Assembly (NCBI RefSeq): GCF_024753145.1
Contig: NZ_JANUGU010000001.1
Location: forward strand, 744,001-808,000
DNA: 64,000 nt
Source of the DNA: Massilia terrae
GTDB lineage: Bacteria > Pseudomonadota > Gammaproteobacteria > Burkholderiales > Burkholderiaceae_D
Direction: 5' to 3'
Shown here: one piece after another, positions 17,634 to 26,442 of the stretch
Layout of the letters: each line of letters begins with the position of its first letter
How positions within the stretch are numbered: position 1 is the first letter of the stretch
Translations under genes and position numbers: made by a program
The notes under the pieces: generated by a model
What the model was told of the DNA's origin: nothing
The model's database searches: none
Seen by the model: the letters and a program-made list of their open reading frames with translations, nothing else

Positions 17634-18458
17634 CTAGTTCCGTTCCTGCCTGAACCGGGTCGAGAAGAACAGCATCTGGTACTTGATGGCGTTGGTCCAG
17701 TAGTCCCAGGTATGCCCGCCCGGACGCTCGGTATAGTCGTGCGCCACCTTCAGTTCCAGGAGACGCTGGTGCAGCGCGCGGTTGACGGGGGCGAAGAAAT
17801 CGTCCACTCCGCAATCGATCGCCAGTCCGATGCCGCTGGCCCCGAGGCGCTCTGCGTTGCTGATGATCGCCTGGCTGTTCCAGTAATCGGCATTGCGAAC
17901 CGGATCGCCGAAGGCTGCCTTGAGATTCCACTTCTCGGTGAAGGGGCGCGGATCGACGCCTCCACTGATGCTGCCGGCGGTTCCGAAAGTTCCCGGGTGG
18001 CCGAGCGCGATGTGCAGCGCGCCGAAGCCGCCCATGCTCAAGCCGGTGATGGCGCGCGCCTGCCTCTGCGGGACGGTGCGGAAGTGCTGGTCGACGAAGG
18101 CCACCACTTCCTCGCCGACGTAGGTATCGTACTTGTCGCCGGATGAGACCGGGCTGTCGACGTACCACTTGTCGTAGCCGCCGTCGGGCATGACGAGGAT
18201 CACGCCGTAGGTGTCGGCCAGCGGGCCGGCATTGCCTTCCATGGCCCAGTCCTGATCGTTGCCCGACCAGCCGTGCAGCAGGTACACCGTGGGGTAGCGG
18301 GCGTTGCCCTGGCGGTAGCTGGCGGGCAGGATCACGGTGGTGTTGGGCGCCTTGTGCATCGACTGGCTGGGGACCGGCATCCGGAGCGTCTCGAAGGCCA
18401 GGGCCGGAACTGCCAGCGCCAGCGCGGCCGCCAGCACGCCAATTTTCAATTTGCGCAT
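17634..18458 (-). CDS. Secreted esterase of the CE1/antigen 85-like alpha/beta hydrolase family
   Basis: A 274-residue protein with a signal peptide (VLAAALALAVPALA). The alpha/beta hydrolase triad can be placed at S141 in GLSMGG, an Asp in the IDCGVDDFF loop (about 219-220) and H249 in PGGHTWDYW. The N-terminal half (TVILPASY, YPTVYLLHGWSGN, VILVMPDGG) matches S-formylglutathione hydrolase, feruloyl esterase and esterase D relatives. With a signal peptide and a glycan locus, a role in removing acetyl or phenolic esters from polysaccharide is likely. It is the last gene of the seven-gene minus-strand operon, 18 bases after the phospholipase stop. S-formylglutathione hydrolase itself is cytoplasmic, so that reading is disfavoured. 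Confidence 0.88.
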   Translation of the reverse strand: MRKLKIGVLAAALALAVPALAFETLRMPVPSQSMHKAPNTTVILPASYRQGNARYPTVYLLHGWSGNDQDWAMEGNAGPLADTYGVILVMPDGGYDKWYVDSPVSSGDKYDTYVGEEVVAFVDQHFRTVPQRQARAITGLSMGGFGALHIALGHPGTFGTAGSISGGVDPRPFTEKWNLKAAFGDPVRNADYWNSQAIISNAERLGASGIGLAIDCGVDDFFAPVNRALHQRLLELKVAHDYTERPGGHTWDYWTNAIKYQMLFFSTRFRQERN

Positions 18459-18476
18459 CGTGCCTCTCTCCTGAAA

Positions 18477-20615
18477 TCAGACTGCCTGTTCGCGCGCGGC
18501 ACCGAAGGCCGGGTCGCTGCGGCTCGGCATGCCGTCCTCCACGTGGCCGCAGAAGCGCCGCGCGAACGCGCCATCGTGGCCGGTGGTGATCCCGATATCG
18601 TACCAGCCATGGCTGGCCTCGACCGGCCACGGCAGAACCACACTGGCGCCGGCATCGAGCAGCAGTTCCCGCACGCCGCCACCGTAGGCGTGGTCCTCGA
18701 TCCGCACGGGCGCCGCGCGCGCCGCATGATTTTCAAGCCGCAGCGCCAGGGTTCCGCGCGCTGTCTCGTCCACGCGGGCTTCGACATCGCTGTCGGCGCC
18801 GCCGCGGAACACGCGCAGGAAGCCGTTTGGCCCGTACACGCGCAAGTCGTATTGTCGGTCCCGGAATTCCTGCAGGCCCCAGCTGCCGATGGCGGCATCG
18901 CCGGGCGGCAGGGTGTAGTACCACGGTCCGCCATGATGCCGCAGCGAATACACGGTGAAGGCGGCGCCGGCCCGGCCGCTGTTGGCGAAGGCGATCCGGA
19001 AGCGGTCGCCCTCGCGCGCGCCGTCCGCCGCCAGGTGGTAGGGAAGGGGACGCGCGGGCCGGGTGGCGTCGCCGCCGGCGCCGCGTTCCTGGGCCGGCAG
19101 CGCCTGGTCCAGCGGCGGCGCCACCGGGCCATGGTTGCGGCACAGGGCGTCGGCCCGGTCGAGGTAGCTGCGGTGGCTGGTGTCGAACAGCGCGCCGGGC
19201 CGGTCCGCATTCGGATGGGCAAAGTCGAACATCGAGGTGAGGTCGCCGCAGACAGTGCGCCGCCACGGCGAAATGTTCGGCTCGGCGACGCCGAAGCGGC
19301 GTTCGAGGAAGCGCAGGATGGAAGTGTGGTCGAACACTTCGGAACACACCCAGCCGCCGCGTGTCCATGGCGACACCACCAGCAGCGGCACGCGCGCGCC
19401 CAGACCGACCGCTTCGCCGCCGCTGGTCTCGCCGGTCGTCGGCACACCGCTGTAGCCCTCGCCGGGCGATGCGGGCGGCACCGGCGGCGGCACATGGTCG
19501 AAGAAGCCGCCTTCCTCGTCGTAGCAGATGATCAGGGCCGTCTTCGCCCAGACTTCCGGGCTCGCGGTGAGCGCGTCGAGGATGCGCGCGACCAGCGATT
19601 CGCCGTAGCCGGGCGGGTTCATCTCCGGATGTTCGCAGAACTTCGCCGGTGACACGATCCACGACACGGCCGGCAGGGCGCCGCTGCGCACATCCGCGGC
19701 GATCAGGTCGACCAGCGCCTGGGCGTCCGGCGGGTTGGCGTTGACCGGAACGCCGCTGCCGTCCAGGCCCGCGGCTTCGCCGGCATAGGCACGCGCGCAC
19801 CGGTAGCGCTCGCGCTGCTCCGGATCGGACAGGTCGAGCTTGCGGAACTGGGGGAAGTAGGCCAGCGCGTTGCAGCCGTAGTTATCGTATTCCTGGTAGA
19901 CCTTCCAGCTCACCTGGTGCGCGCTGAGTCGTTCGGCGTAAGTGGTCCAGGTGTAAGGCGAGATCCACGCCGCCTGGTCGAGCGCCATCGGCGCCATGTA
20001 GTTCAAGTCATCGACGTTGTCCAGCGCGTGGAAGCCGTCGCGGTTCACCGACAGGCCATTGGTGCCGCTGAACAGGAACATGCGGTTCGGATTGGTCGGG
20101 CCGAACAGCGAGGCGTGGTAGGCGTCGCCGATGGTGAAGGCGTCGGCCAGCGCGAAATAGAAGGGGATGTCCTGGCGCGTCAGGTATCCCATCGAGCCGT
20201 GGCCCTTCCTGTGGACCCAGGCATCGTGGAAGGCCCAGGTGCGCTGGCTGCCTTTCCAGGTGTGCGGCAGGTCCGATTCAAGGCATTGGCTACGGTCGTC
20301 CGCGCCGCCGCCCGCGCGCAGGGCGAAGGGCAGCACGTGGCGGCCATCGTCGCCCGGCTGATACCACACCGGCCTGCCTTCGCGCAGCGTGAGCGGGCGC
20401 GGATCCCCGAAGCCGCGCACGCCGGCCAGCGTGCCGAAGTAATGGTCGAAGCTGCGGTTCTCCTGCATCAGGATGACGACGTGCTCCACATCGGCGGTGG
20501 TGCCGCTGACGCGCGCGGCCGGGATCGCGAGCGCGCGCGCGATGCTCGCGGGGAGGGCGGCGGCGCCGGCGGCGACAGCGCCCGCGCGCAGGAAGCGCCG
20601 GCGGCCTGGCTTCAT
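18477..20615 (-). CDS. Phosphocholine-type phospholipase C (alkaline phosphatase superfamily), Tat-exported
   Basis: About 712 residues from ATG 20615, which overlaps the DUF1080 stop (ATGA). The frame runs further upstream but only as a shadow of that gene. It begins with a twin-arginine signal (GRRRFLRAGAVAAGAAALP). The phosphoesterase domain (about 45-480) carries the family motif QENRSFDHYFGTLAGVRGFG, a GPTNPNRMFLFSG segment and the metal region CYDEEGGFFDHVPPPVPP. Two small beta-sandwich DUF756-type repeats complete the C-terminus (about 510-700), as in Pseudomonas and Burkholderia PlcN/PlcH. Length is normal for that group. It would hydrolyse phosphatidylcholine or sphingomyelin, lipids of eukaryotic membranes. 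Presence inside a glucan operon suggests attack on a whole eukaryotic cell, such as a fungal hypha, not only on isolated polysaccharide; this is inference. Confidence 0.92.
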   Translation of the reverse strand: MKPGRRRFLRAGAVAAGAAALPASIARALAIPAARVSGTTADVEHVVILMQENRSFDHYFGTLAGVRGFGDPRPLTLREGRPVWYQPGDDGRHVLPFALRAGGGADDRSQCLESDLPHTWKGSQRTWAFHDAWVHRKGHGSMGYLTRQDIPFYFALADAFTIGDAYHASLFGPTNPNRMFLFSGTNGLSVNRDGFHALDNVDDLNYMAPMALDQAAWISPYTWTTYAERLSAHQVSWKVYQEYDNYGCNALAYFPQFRKLDLSDPEQRERYRCARAYAGEAAGLDGSGVPVNANPPDAQALVDLIAADVRSGALPAVSWIVSPAKFCEHPEMNPPGYGESLVARILDALTASPEVWAKTALIICYDEEGGFFDHVPPPVPPASPGEGYSGVPTTGETSGGEAVGLGARVPLLVVSPWTRGGWVCSEVFDHTSILRFLERRFGVAEPNISPWRRTVCGDLTSMFDFAHPNADRPGALFDTSHRSYLDRADALCRNHGPVAPPLDQALPAQERGAGGDATRPARPLPYHLAADGAREGDRFRIAFANSGRAGAAFTVYSLRHHGGPWYYTLPPGDAAIGSWGLQEFRDRQYDLRVYGPNGFLRVFRGGADSDVEARVDETARGTLALRLENHAARAAPVRIEDHAYGGGVRELLLDAGASVVLPWPVEASHGWYDIGITTGHDGAFARRFCGHVEDGMPSRSDPAFGAAREQAV

Positions 20616-21562
20616 GGCTTCACCGCAGGGGTGATGACGATATTGCGGTAGCTGACCTGGCCGTCCTCGCTGCCTTGGAGGACCAGCGGCCCATCCTCGC
20701 CCTCGCGGCTGTCGAGCGCGCCGCCGGTGATGCCCGGGATTTCGCGCCGGTCGATCACGGTCTGCCCGTTCAGCTTGACGGTGACATAGCGCCCGACCAG
20801 GGTGATGTCGTAGCTTTGCCACACGCCCGGCGTGCGCGGCGCGGCCGGCGACGGCGCGAGATAGCCGTAGATCCCGGCGGTGCGCATGTTCGCGGCCTCC
20901 GGTTCGCGGTCGTTCTCGATTTGCAGCTCGTAGCGGCCGCGCAGGTAGACGCCGCTGTTGGCTCCCGGCACGCAGTTGAATTCGAGGTGCAGCTTGAAGT
21001 CGCCGAAGCTGGCGACGCTGCGCAGGTCGGTGCCGGCGCCGGGGCTGGTGAGGACGCCGTCGGCGACGCGCCACTGTTTGGCTGCGGTGTCCACCGGCGT
21101 CCAGGCGCGGGCGTCCCTGCCGTCGAACAGGCTGACCGGCGTGCCCCATTTCGGCATGTACGCGGCCTTGAGCGCCGGCGCACGGGTGGCGCGCCAGGTC
21201 CAGGTGGCGCCGTCCGGGCCGGTGGTCGTGCCGCGCAGTTCGCCGCCGTCGAGCGCGCCGTCGAACACCATGTCGCCGTCCGTGCGGCCTTCTTCTTCCT
21301 TCGGCGAGACGAAGCGCAGGTGGCCATCGGAGAGCGACGCTTGGGGCAGCCAGCGCGCATGGCCCCAGCGGCCGACCATTCGCACGCGTGGCTGGCCGTG
21401 CTCGGCGCGGATCTCGAGCCACGACGAATAGGCGCGTTGCGGCGTCTTCAGGGTGACGTCCCAGCGCCCGGCAAAGGACTGCAGCGGCGTGGCGGCGCCC
21501 ACGGCGAGCGGCGCCGTGCACAGCGCCGCCAGCGCCATGCGGCGCAACGCGGTCATGCCCAT
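20612..21562 (-). CDS. DUF1080 (3-keto-disaccharide hydrolase) domain protein, secreted
   Basis: A 316-residue protein from ATG 21562, chosen for GGGAGAG upstream. Signal peptide to about residue 23 (LCTAPLAVGAA). The C-terminal two-thirds is a DUF1080 jelly roll: SLFDGRDARAWTP, WRVADGVLTS, FGDFKLHLEFN, GANSGVYLRGRYELQIEN, GVWQSYDITLVGRYVTVKLNG. The N-terminal part (about 25-130) is an additional beta-rich region. Family members cleave 3-keto-glycosides after C3 oxidation of the sugar. It overlaps the gluconate-dehydrogenase-like gene by ten bases and the phospholipase by four, and stands two genes from a GMC oxidoreductase that could make the 3-keto substrate. Some DUF1080 proteins are only lectin-like, so activity needs testing. 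Confidence 0.88.
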   Translation of the reverse strand: MGMTALRRMALAALCTAPLAVGAATPLQSFAGRWDVTLKTPQRAYSSWLEIRAEHGQPRVRMVGRWGHARWLPQASLSDGHLRFVSPKEEEGRTDGDMVFDGALDGGELRGTTTGPDGATWTWRATRAPALKAAYMPKWGTPVSLFDGRDARAWTPVDTAAKQWRVADGVLTSPGAGTDLRSVASFGDFKLHLEFNCVPGANSGVYLRGRYELQIENDREPEAANMRTAGIYGYLAPSPAAPRTPGVWQSYDITLVGRYVTVKLNGQTVIDRREIPGITGGALDSREGEDGPLVLQGSEDGQVSYRNIVITPAVKP

Positions 21563-22098
21563 GAGCTCTCTCCCTTCTTGTACGGTACGCAGCCCCGGTA
21601 TTTGCCGGGCACCGGCCGGTAGCGTAGCACGCGCGTGCTGCCCGGTTCGGAGGTGAAAAAACCGAGCAGGGTCAGTTGCTTCATCAGCGTGAAGTAATGG
21701 GGCGCCGGCCGGGCGGGATCGTTCGCCTGCTGCTTCGCCTCGCGGTCGAGGTCCGAGAGCAGCGCGTGGCGCTGCGCCGGGGAAGCTTGCCGGAAGCCGA
21801 CCCTGGATTGTGCGCGCATCGCCGCCTCGATGTTGCCGATGCCCTGTTGCAGGCTGCGCAGCTGCGCCGGTTCGTAGCAGGTGTGGGCGTAGCGCGCGAT
21901 GAAGGGACCGACGCCGGCATCCTTCGCGCCTGGCGTATCGGTGCGCGGAATGATGGTCTCGGCGATTTCATCGAGCATGGCGATATCGTGCGCCGAAAAC
22001 GCGGCGCCTGCCGCCGGCGCGGCGAGCGCACGTTCGGTCCCGACCAAAGCGCAGCCGGTGGCGGCGGCGATCAGCTTGAGCAAGTCGCGGCGGTGCAT
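21553..22098 (-). CDS. Gluconate 2-dehydrogenase subunit 3 family protein
   Basis: A 181-residue protein starting MHRRDLLKLIAAATGCALVG, a Tat-like signal. The body (AAFSAHDIAMLDEIAETIIPRTDTPGAKDAGVG, then ...HYFTLMKQLTLLGFFTSEPG) is typical of the small subunit of membrane-bound gluconate, glucose-3- and sorbitol-type dehydrogenases. That subunit carries the flavoprotein partner through the Tat pathway and stabilises it. Its gene lies four bases downstream of the GMC oxidoreductase, the matching large subunit, which has no signal of its own. This pairing is the classical two-gene arrangement for periplasmic FAD sugar dehydrogenases. A cytochrome c subunit is not present here, so electrons may go to a shared cytochrome. 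Confidence 0.9.
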   Translation of the reverse strand: MHRRDLLKLIAAATGCALVGTERALAAPAAGAAFSAHDIAMLDEIAETIIPRTDTPGAKDAGVGPFIARYAHTCYEPAQLRSLQQGIGNIEAAMRAQSRVGFRQASPAQRHALLSDLDREAKQQANDPARPAPHYFTLMKQLTLLGFFTSEPGSTRVLRYRPVPGKYRGCVPYKKGESSWA

Positions 22099-22102
22099 GG
22101 CC

Positions 22103-23788
22103 TTATCCTTTCTTGAGTTCCCTGACCGCGTGGTCGACGGCGCGCGCGGTGAGCGCCATGTACAGGATCGACGGGCTCTGGTTCCCGGTGCTGGTCATGC
22201 AGGCGCCATCTGTCACGTACACGTTGCGGCACAGGTGCAGCTGGTTGTGCTCGTTGAGCAGCGAGGTGGCCGGATCGCGCCCCATGCGCACGCCGCCCAT
22301 CTCGTGGATGTCGAGCCCCGGCGCCTGGTGGTTGTCGGTGGCCTGGATGTTCTTGAAGCCGGCCGCCTCCATCATCTTGCGCCCCTCGGCGAGGAAGTCC
22401 CTGACCATGCGGTCGTCGTTGTCGTCGTAGCCGACCGAGGTCACCAGCAGCGGAATGCCCCACTGGTCGGTCTGGTCCTCGCTCAGGCGCACGTGGTTGC
22501 CGGCCTTCGGGATGGTCTCGCCCTGCATATACATGTAGGCGGTCCATTTGCCGGGCTGGCTGGCGGCCTTCTTCAGTTCCGCGCCGATTCCGGCATCGGC
22601 GCCGGCCTCGCCCCAGCCCTGGCGCCCGGCGCCCGAGAAGATCACGTAGCCGCCGACGAAATCGGTGTCCTGGCGATGCACGTTGCGGAAGTTCGGGATG
22701 ATGCATTCGGACGGCTTGCGCACTTCGTAGTACTGGTCCTCGAAGCCGTCGATCTCGCCGCTCATGCCGGCGCGGTAGTTCTGGAAGGCGATGTACTTGC
22801 CGAGCAGGCCGTTGTCATTGCCCAGGCCATTCGGGAAGCGCGCCGACTTTGAACTGAGCAAAATGAGGTTGGTGTTCAGGGCCGAGGCATTGACGAAGAT
22901 GATCTTCGCCTTGAACACCAGGACCTCCTTGCTCTGCGCGTCGATCACCTTCACGCCGGTGGCGGCGCCCAGCTTGTCGTCGTACAGGATCGAATGCACC
23001 ACCGAATGCGGCCGGATGGTGAGATTGCCGGTGCGGGCGGCCCAGGGCAGGGTGCCGCTGTTGGAGCTGAAGTAGCCGCCGAAGGGGCAGCCGCGCATGC
23101 ACAGATTGCGGTTCTGGCACTGGCCGCGGCCCTGCTCCAGGTGGACCTGTTGTGGCTCGGTCAGGTGCGCCCAGCGGCCCGGCACGTAATGGCGCCCGAA
23201 CTTCTCCGCGATCACGGTGCGCAGGTGCTGCTCGACGCAGTTGAGTTCATACGGCGGCAGGAATTCACCGTCCGGCATGGTCTCGATGCCTTCCTTGCTG
23301 CCGCTGATGCCGACGAATTTCTCGACGTGGCTGTACCAGGGCGCGATGTCCTCGTACGTGATGGGCCAGGCGATGCCATAGCCGTCGCGCTCCGGCGCAC
23401 GAAAATCGCTGTCGGCCCAGCGAGCGCAGGCGCGGCCCCAGGTGAGCGACTTGCCGCCGACCTGGTAGCCGCGGATCCATTCGAACGGCTTTTCCTGGAT
23501 GTACGGATGGTCGGCGTCCTTCACGAAGAAGTGCGCGGTGGTGGCGTCGTAGCCGGCGGCCTTGGAGATGTAGGGGTTCTCCTCCTGCTGCTGGCGGCTG
23601 ATCGATCCGCGCAGCTTGAAGTCCCAGGCCGGATTGCTCATGGTCGGATAGCCGGCGATATGCTTCACGTCGCGCCCGCGCTCCAGCACCAGGGTCTTCA
23701 ATCCCTTCTCGCACAGCTCCTTGGCAGCCCAGCCGCCGCTGATGCCGCTGCCGATGACGATCGCATCGTATTCCGTTTCAATTTTCAT
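22103..23788 (-). CDS. GMC family FAD-dependent oxidoreductase (probable glycoside 3-dehydrogenase large subunit)
   Basis: About 561 residues from ATG 23788, overlapping the GH3 stop (ATGA). The FAD-binding motif VIGSGISGGWAAKEL is at residues 11-25. A cysteine-rich segment CQNRNLCMRGCPFGGYFSS (about 230-250) is typical of the gluconate/glucose-3-dehydrogenase branch. The C-terminal GMC signature includes HEMGGVRMGRDP and STGNQSPSILYMALTARAVDHAV. No signal peptide is present; the Tat-type subunit-3 protein encoded next would carry it out. In the context of DUF1080 and beta-glucosidases, oxidation of glucosyl units at C3 is the most economical role. Gluconate or sorbitol oxidation are alternatives. 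Confidence 0.9.
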   Translation of the reverse strand: MKIETEYDAIVIGSGISGGWAAKELCEKGLKTLVLERGRDVKHIAGYPTMSNPAWDFKLRGSISRQQQEENPYISKAAGYDATTAHFFVKDADHPYIQEKPFEWIRGYQVGGKSLTWGRACARWADSDFRAPERDGYGIAWPITYEDIAPWYSHVEKFVGISGSKEGIETMPDGEFLPPYELNCVEQHLRTVIAEKFGRHYVPGRWAHLTEPQQVHLEQGRGQCQNRNLCMRGCPFGGYFSSNSGTLPWAARTGNLTIRPHSVVHSILYDDKLGAATGVKVIDAQSKEVLVFKAKIIFVNASALNTNLILLSSKSARFPNGLGNDNGLLGKYIAFQNYRAGMSGEIDGFEDQYYEVRKPSECIIPNFRNVHRQDTDFVGGYVIFSGAGRQGWGEAGADAGIGAELKKAASQPGKWTAYMYMQGETIPKAGNHVRLSEDQTDQWGIPLLVTSVGYDDNDDRMVRDFLAEGRKMMEAAGFKNIQATDNHQAPGLDIHEMGGVRMGRDPATSLLNEHNQLHLCRNVYVTDGACMTSTGNQSPSILYMALTARAVDHAVRELKKG

Positions 23789-26439
23789 TGGCTGACCATT
23801 TTCGAAAGTGGCAGATCGCGCGAGGAGCGGCCGATGTAGACCGTGCGCCCGTCGCGGGCGTCGTGCCAGGCCTGGTCGCGCTTCGACCAGTAGCGCAGGC
23901 GTTCGGGCGCAATGTGGAGTTGCACGCGCCGTTCCTCGCCCGCCGCGAGCGTAATCCGGTCGAAGGAGGCGAGCGCGCGTTTGGCGAAAGCTGCGCCGGC
24001 GGGGGCAGGATGCGGGGCGCCAAGGTAGGCCTGCACCACCTCGTCGCCGTCGCGCTGGCCCGTGTTTTTTACCACCACGCTTGCATCGAGGCCGCCGTCG
24101 GTTGCGCGCGCCAGCTTCAGGTCCGAATAGCGGAAGCTGGTGTAGCTCAGGCCGAAACCGAAGGGGAACAGCGGCGCGAGGTCCTGGTGGTCGTACCAGC
24201 GGTAGCCGACGAAGATGCCTTCCTTGTAGACGGTTTTGCCGTTCACGCCTTTGGACGCACGTTCGGGATGGGCCGGGTCGTTGGCCGGCCCGTCGGCCAG
24301 GCGCGCCGGCCAGGTGATCGGCAGGCGGCCGGCCGGATTGGCGCGGCCGGTCAGAAGCCTGGCCGCGGCCCAGCCGCCTTCGTCGCCGGTGTACCACATT
24401 TCGAGCACGGCGCGCACCTTGTCGAGCCAGGGCATGGCCACAGCGTGGCCGGTGTTCAACACCACGACCGTATTCGGATTGACCGCGGCCACCGCCTCGA
24501 TCAGCCGGTCTTGCTCACCCGGCAAGCCGAAGGCCGGATGATTGCGCGCCCATGCGAAGACCACCGCGGTCTTGGCACGGCGCGCGGCGTCGACCGCGGC
24601 TTCGAACGCGTCCTGCTTCATGCGCGGCGTGACCCAGGCGAGGCGCACCTGTACCGGCGCGCCGCTGCTGTCGGCGGTGGCCTCGACCTCGATGCGGTGC
24701 GGGCCCGCGCTGAGCTGGACCAGGCGCCGCACGTTGTCCAGGCCGTCGGTGGTCGGGATCACGTTGTCGCGGTTGGCGAACACGATGTCGCCGTGGCCGC
24801 CCCACCAGCCCATATTGCCGATCTTGCGGCCGTCGATCGCGAACTTGCCGGTGGCGCCGATCAGCTGGAGGTCGATGTCGTAGGCGCCGGCGGCGTCCAC
24901 GTTCAAGGTGCCGCTCCATTTGGCGCTGGCGCCGGCAGGTAGCGCTCTGCCGGAGCGCAGGGTGTGGTCGATGTCGGCGGCAGCCGCCTGCTGCTTGCCC
25001 TCGATGCGCACCAGCCCACTGAAGGCTTGCGGCGGGATTGGCGCCCCAGTCATGTCATCGGCCACGGCCAGGCGCAGCCCGTCGCCGGCGCCCATGGCGC
25101 GCAGGGCGTGGTAGGCGCCAAGCTGGCGCTCGGCGCGGCCGAAGGACTGCTCTTCGCCGGCGACGATGGCAAAGGTCTGCTGCGCGCCGGGGCCGACCAG
25201 GGCCAGCGAATCGAGATCGGAGGGCTTGAGCGGCAGTACGCCGTCATTCTTGAGCAGCACGGCGCCGCGTTCGGCCAGGCGCTGCACCGCGCGGGCATTG
25301 GCCTCGACCGCTTGCGCCTGCACCGTATGGTTCGGCGCGCGATCGAGCCAGCCGAAGCGCTCCATCTGCCCCAGCACGTGGCCGGCCGCGCGATCGAGGT
25401 CGGCGTCGGTGACGCTGCCCTTCGCCAGCGCCGCGCCGAGATTCTTCGACATGCCGGCCGGCTCGGCTTGCGGCGCTTCGGCCGCCGGGGCGGTGATGTA
25501 GGGCTGCTCCTCCGGCACGCCGGCAGCCAGGGTTTCGACCAGCTCCGCCTTGTCCTCGTCCGTCATGCCGGCGGCGGCGGCCTCCTTGCCAAGGGCGAAG
25601 TAGGCGTCGGGGCCGATGCCCGGCTGTTCCATGTCCAGGCCGCGCGCGATGAACTCGGCGCCATGGGTCGCGCCCCAGTCGGAAGTGACGAAGCCGCGAA
25701 AGCCCGATTCCTTGCGCAGGATGCCGTTCAGGGTGGACGCGTTGCCGCAGGCGTGCACCCCATTGACCTTGTTGTACGAGCACATCACGGAGGCGACGCC
25801 GGCCTGGGCCACGGCGCGGAACGGCTCCGCGTAGATTTCGCGCAGCGCCTGGCCATCGACCTCCACATCCGCCGCCGCCGCATCGTAGGCGACAAAGTGC
25901 TTGGCCTGGGCCATCACGTTTTGCGCCTGGGCGCCGCGCACGAAGCGCGCCGCCAGTATTCCGGTGAGGACCGGATCTTCGCCGTAGGTGTTATACGCGC
26001 GCTCGAAAGTCGGGTCGCGGTAGATGTTGATGAAGGGCTGCAGGATCACGTCCACGCCCAGGGCGCGGGCGTCGCGGCCGATCAGCGCGCCCGTTTCCTC
26101 CGCATCGGCCGGGCTGAAGGTGGCCGCCATCGAGAGGGTGGAGGGCATGCCGGTCGACGGGTGGCGCACCAGCACGCCGGGCGGACCGTCGGCAAAGCGC
26201 AGGTCAGGGATGCCCAGGCGCGGGACGCCGGCGGTCCAGCCGGCCTGGCCCAGGGTTACCCCGGCCGGTTCCTGGGCGCCGCGGATGACGGCCATTTTTT
26301 CCGCGCGCGACATCTGGGACAGCAGCTGGCGCACGCGCGCGCTGCTTGCCGCTTCGGGCGCCGCGGCGGCGCACAGGCCGGCGCCCAGCAGAAGGGCGGC
26401 GAGGGTGGAGGCTTGCTTGAATTGGTGCGGCACGATCAT
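23785..26439 (-). CDS. GH3 beta-glucosidase with PA14 insertion
   Basis: An 884-residue secreted GH3 enzyme (signal ALLLGAGLCAAAA). The catalytic barrel (about 35-310) has the GEDPVLTG and KHFVAYD elements and the nucleophile D254 in GFVTSDWGATHG. The alpha/beta sandwich domain follows, interrupted at about residues 465-620 by a PA14 domain (WSGTLNVDAAGAYDIDLQLIG, GPHRIEVEATADSSG). The protein ends in a fibronectin-III-like domain (FGFGLSYTSFRYSDLKL ... VKNTGQRDGDEVVQAYL). PA14-bearing GH3s usually act on gluco- or cello-oligosaccharides such as gentiobiose, sophorose or laminaribiose. It is the second gene of the minus operon, three bases after the GH16 stop. Confidence 0.93.
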   Translation of the reverse strand: MIVPHQFKQASTLAALLLGAGLCAAAAPEAASSARVRQLLSQMSRAEKMAVIRGAQEPAGVTLGQAGWTAGVPRLGIPDLRFADGPPGVLVRHPSTGMPSTLSMAATFSPADAEETGALIGRDARALGVDVILQPFINIYRDPTFERAYNTYGEDPVLTGILAARFVRGAQAQNVMAQAKHFVAYDAAAADVEVDGQALREIYAEPFRAVAQAGVASVMCSYNKVNGVHACGNASTLNGILRKESGFRGFVTSDWGATHGAEFIARGLDMEQPGIGPDAYFALGKEAAAAGMTDEDKAELVETLAAGVPEEQPYITAPAAEAPQAEPAGMSKNLGAALAKGSVTDADLDRAAGHVLGQMERFGWLDRAPNHTVQAQAVEANARAVQRLAERGAVLLKNDGVLPLKPSDLDSLALVGPGAQQTFAIVAGEEQSFGRAERQLGAYHALRAMGAGDGLRLAVADDMTGAPIPPQAFSGLVRIEGKQQAAAADIDHTLRSGRALPAGASAKWSGTLNVDAAGAYDIDLQLIGATGKFAIDGRKIGNMGWWGGHGDIVFANRDNVIPTTDGLDNVRRLVQLSAGPHRIEVEATADSSGAPVQVRLAWVTPRMKQDAFEAAVDAARRAKTAVVFAWARNHPAFGLPGEQDRLIEAVAAVNPNTVVVLNTGHAVAMPWLDKVRAVLEMWYTGDEGGWAAARLLTGRANPAGRLPITWPARLADGPANDPAHPERASKGVNGKTVYKEGIFVGYRWYDHQDLAPLFPFGFGLSYTSFRYSDLKLARATDGGLDASVVVKNTGQRDGDEVVQAYLGAPHPAPAGAAFAKRALASFDRITLAAGEERRVQLHIAPERLRYWSKRDQAWHDARDGRTVYIGRSSRDLPLSKMVSQ

Positions 26440-26442
26440 CGC

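Noticed and set aside
18477..21521. One long phospholipase reading frame reaching back through DUF1080
   Set aside because: The upstream part is out of frame with the DUF1080 protein and has Arg/Pro-rich shadow composition; the Tat signal at 20615 marks the true start.
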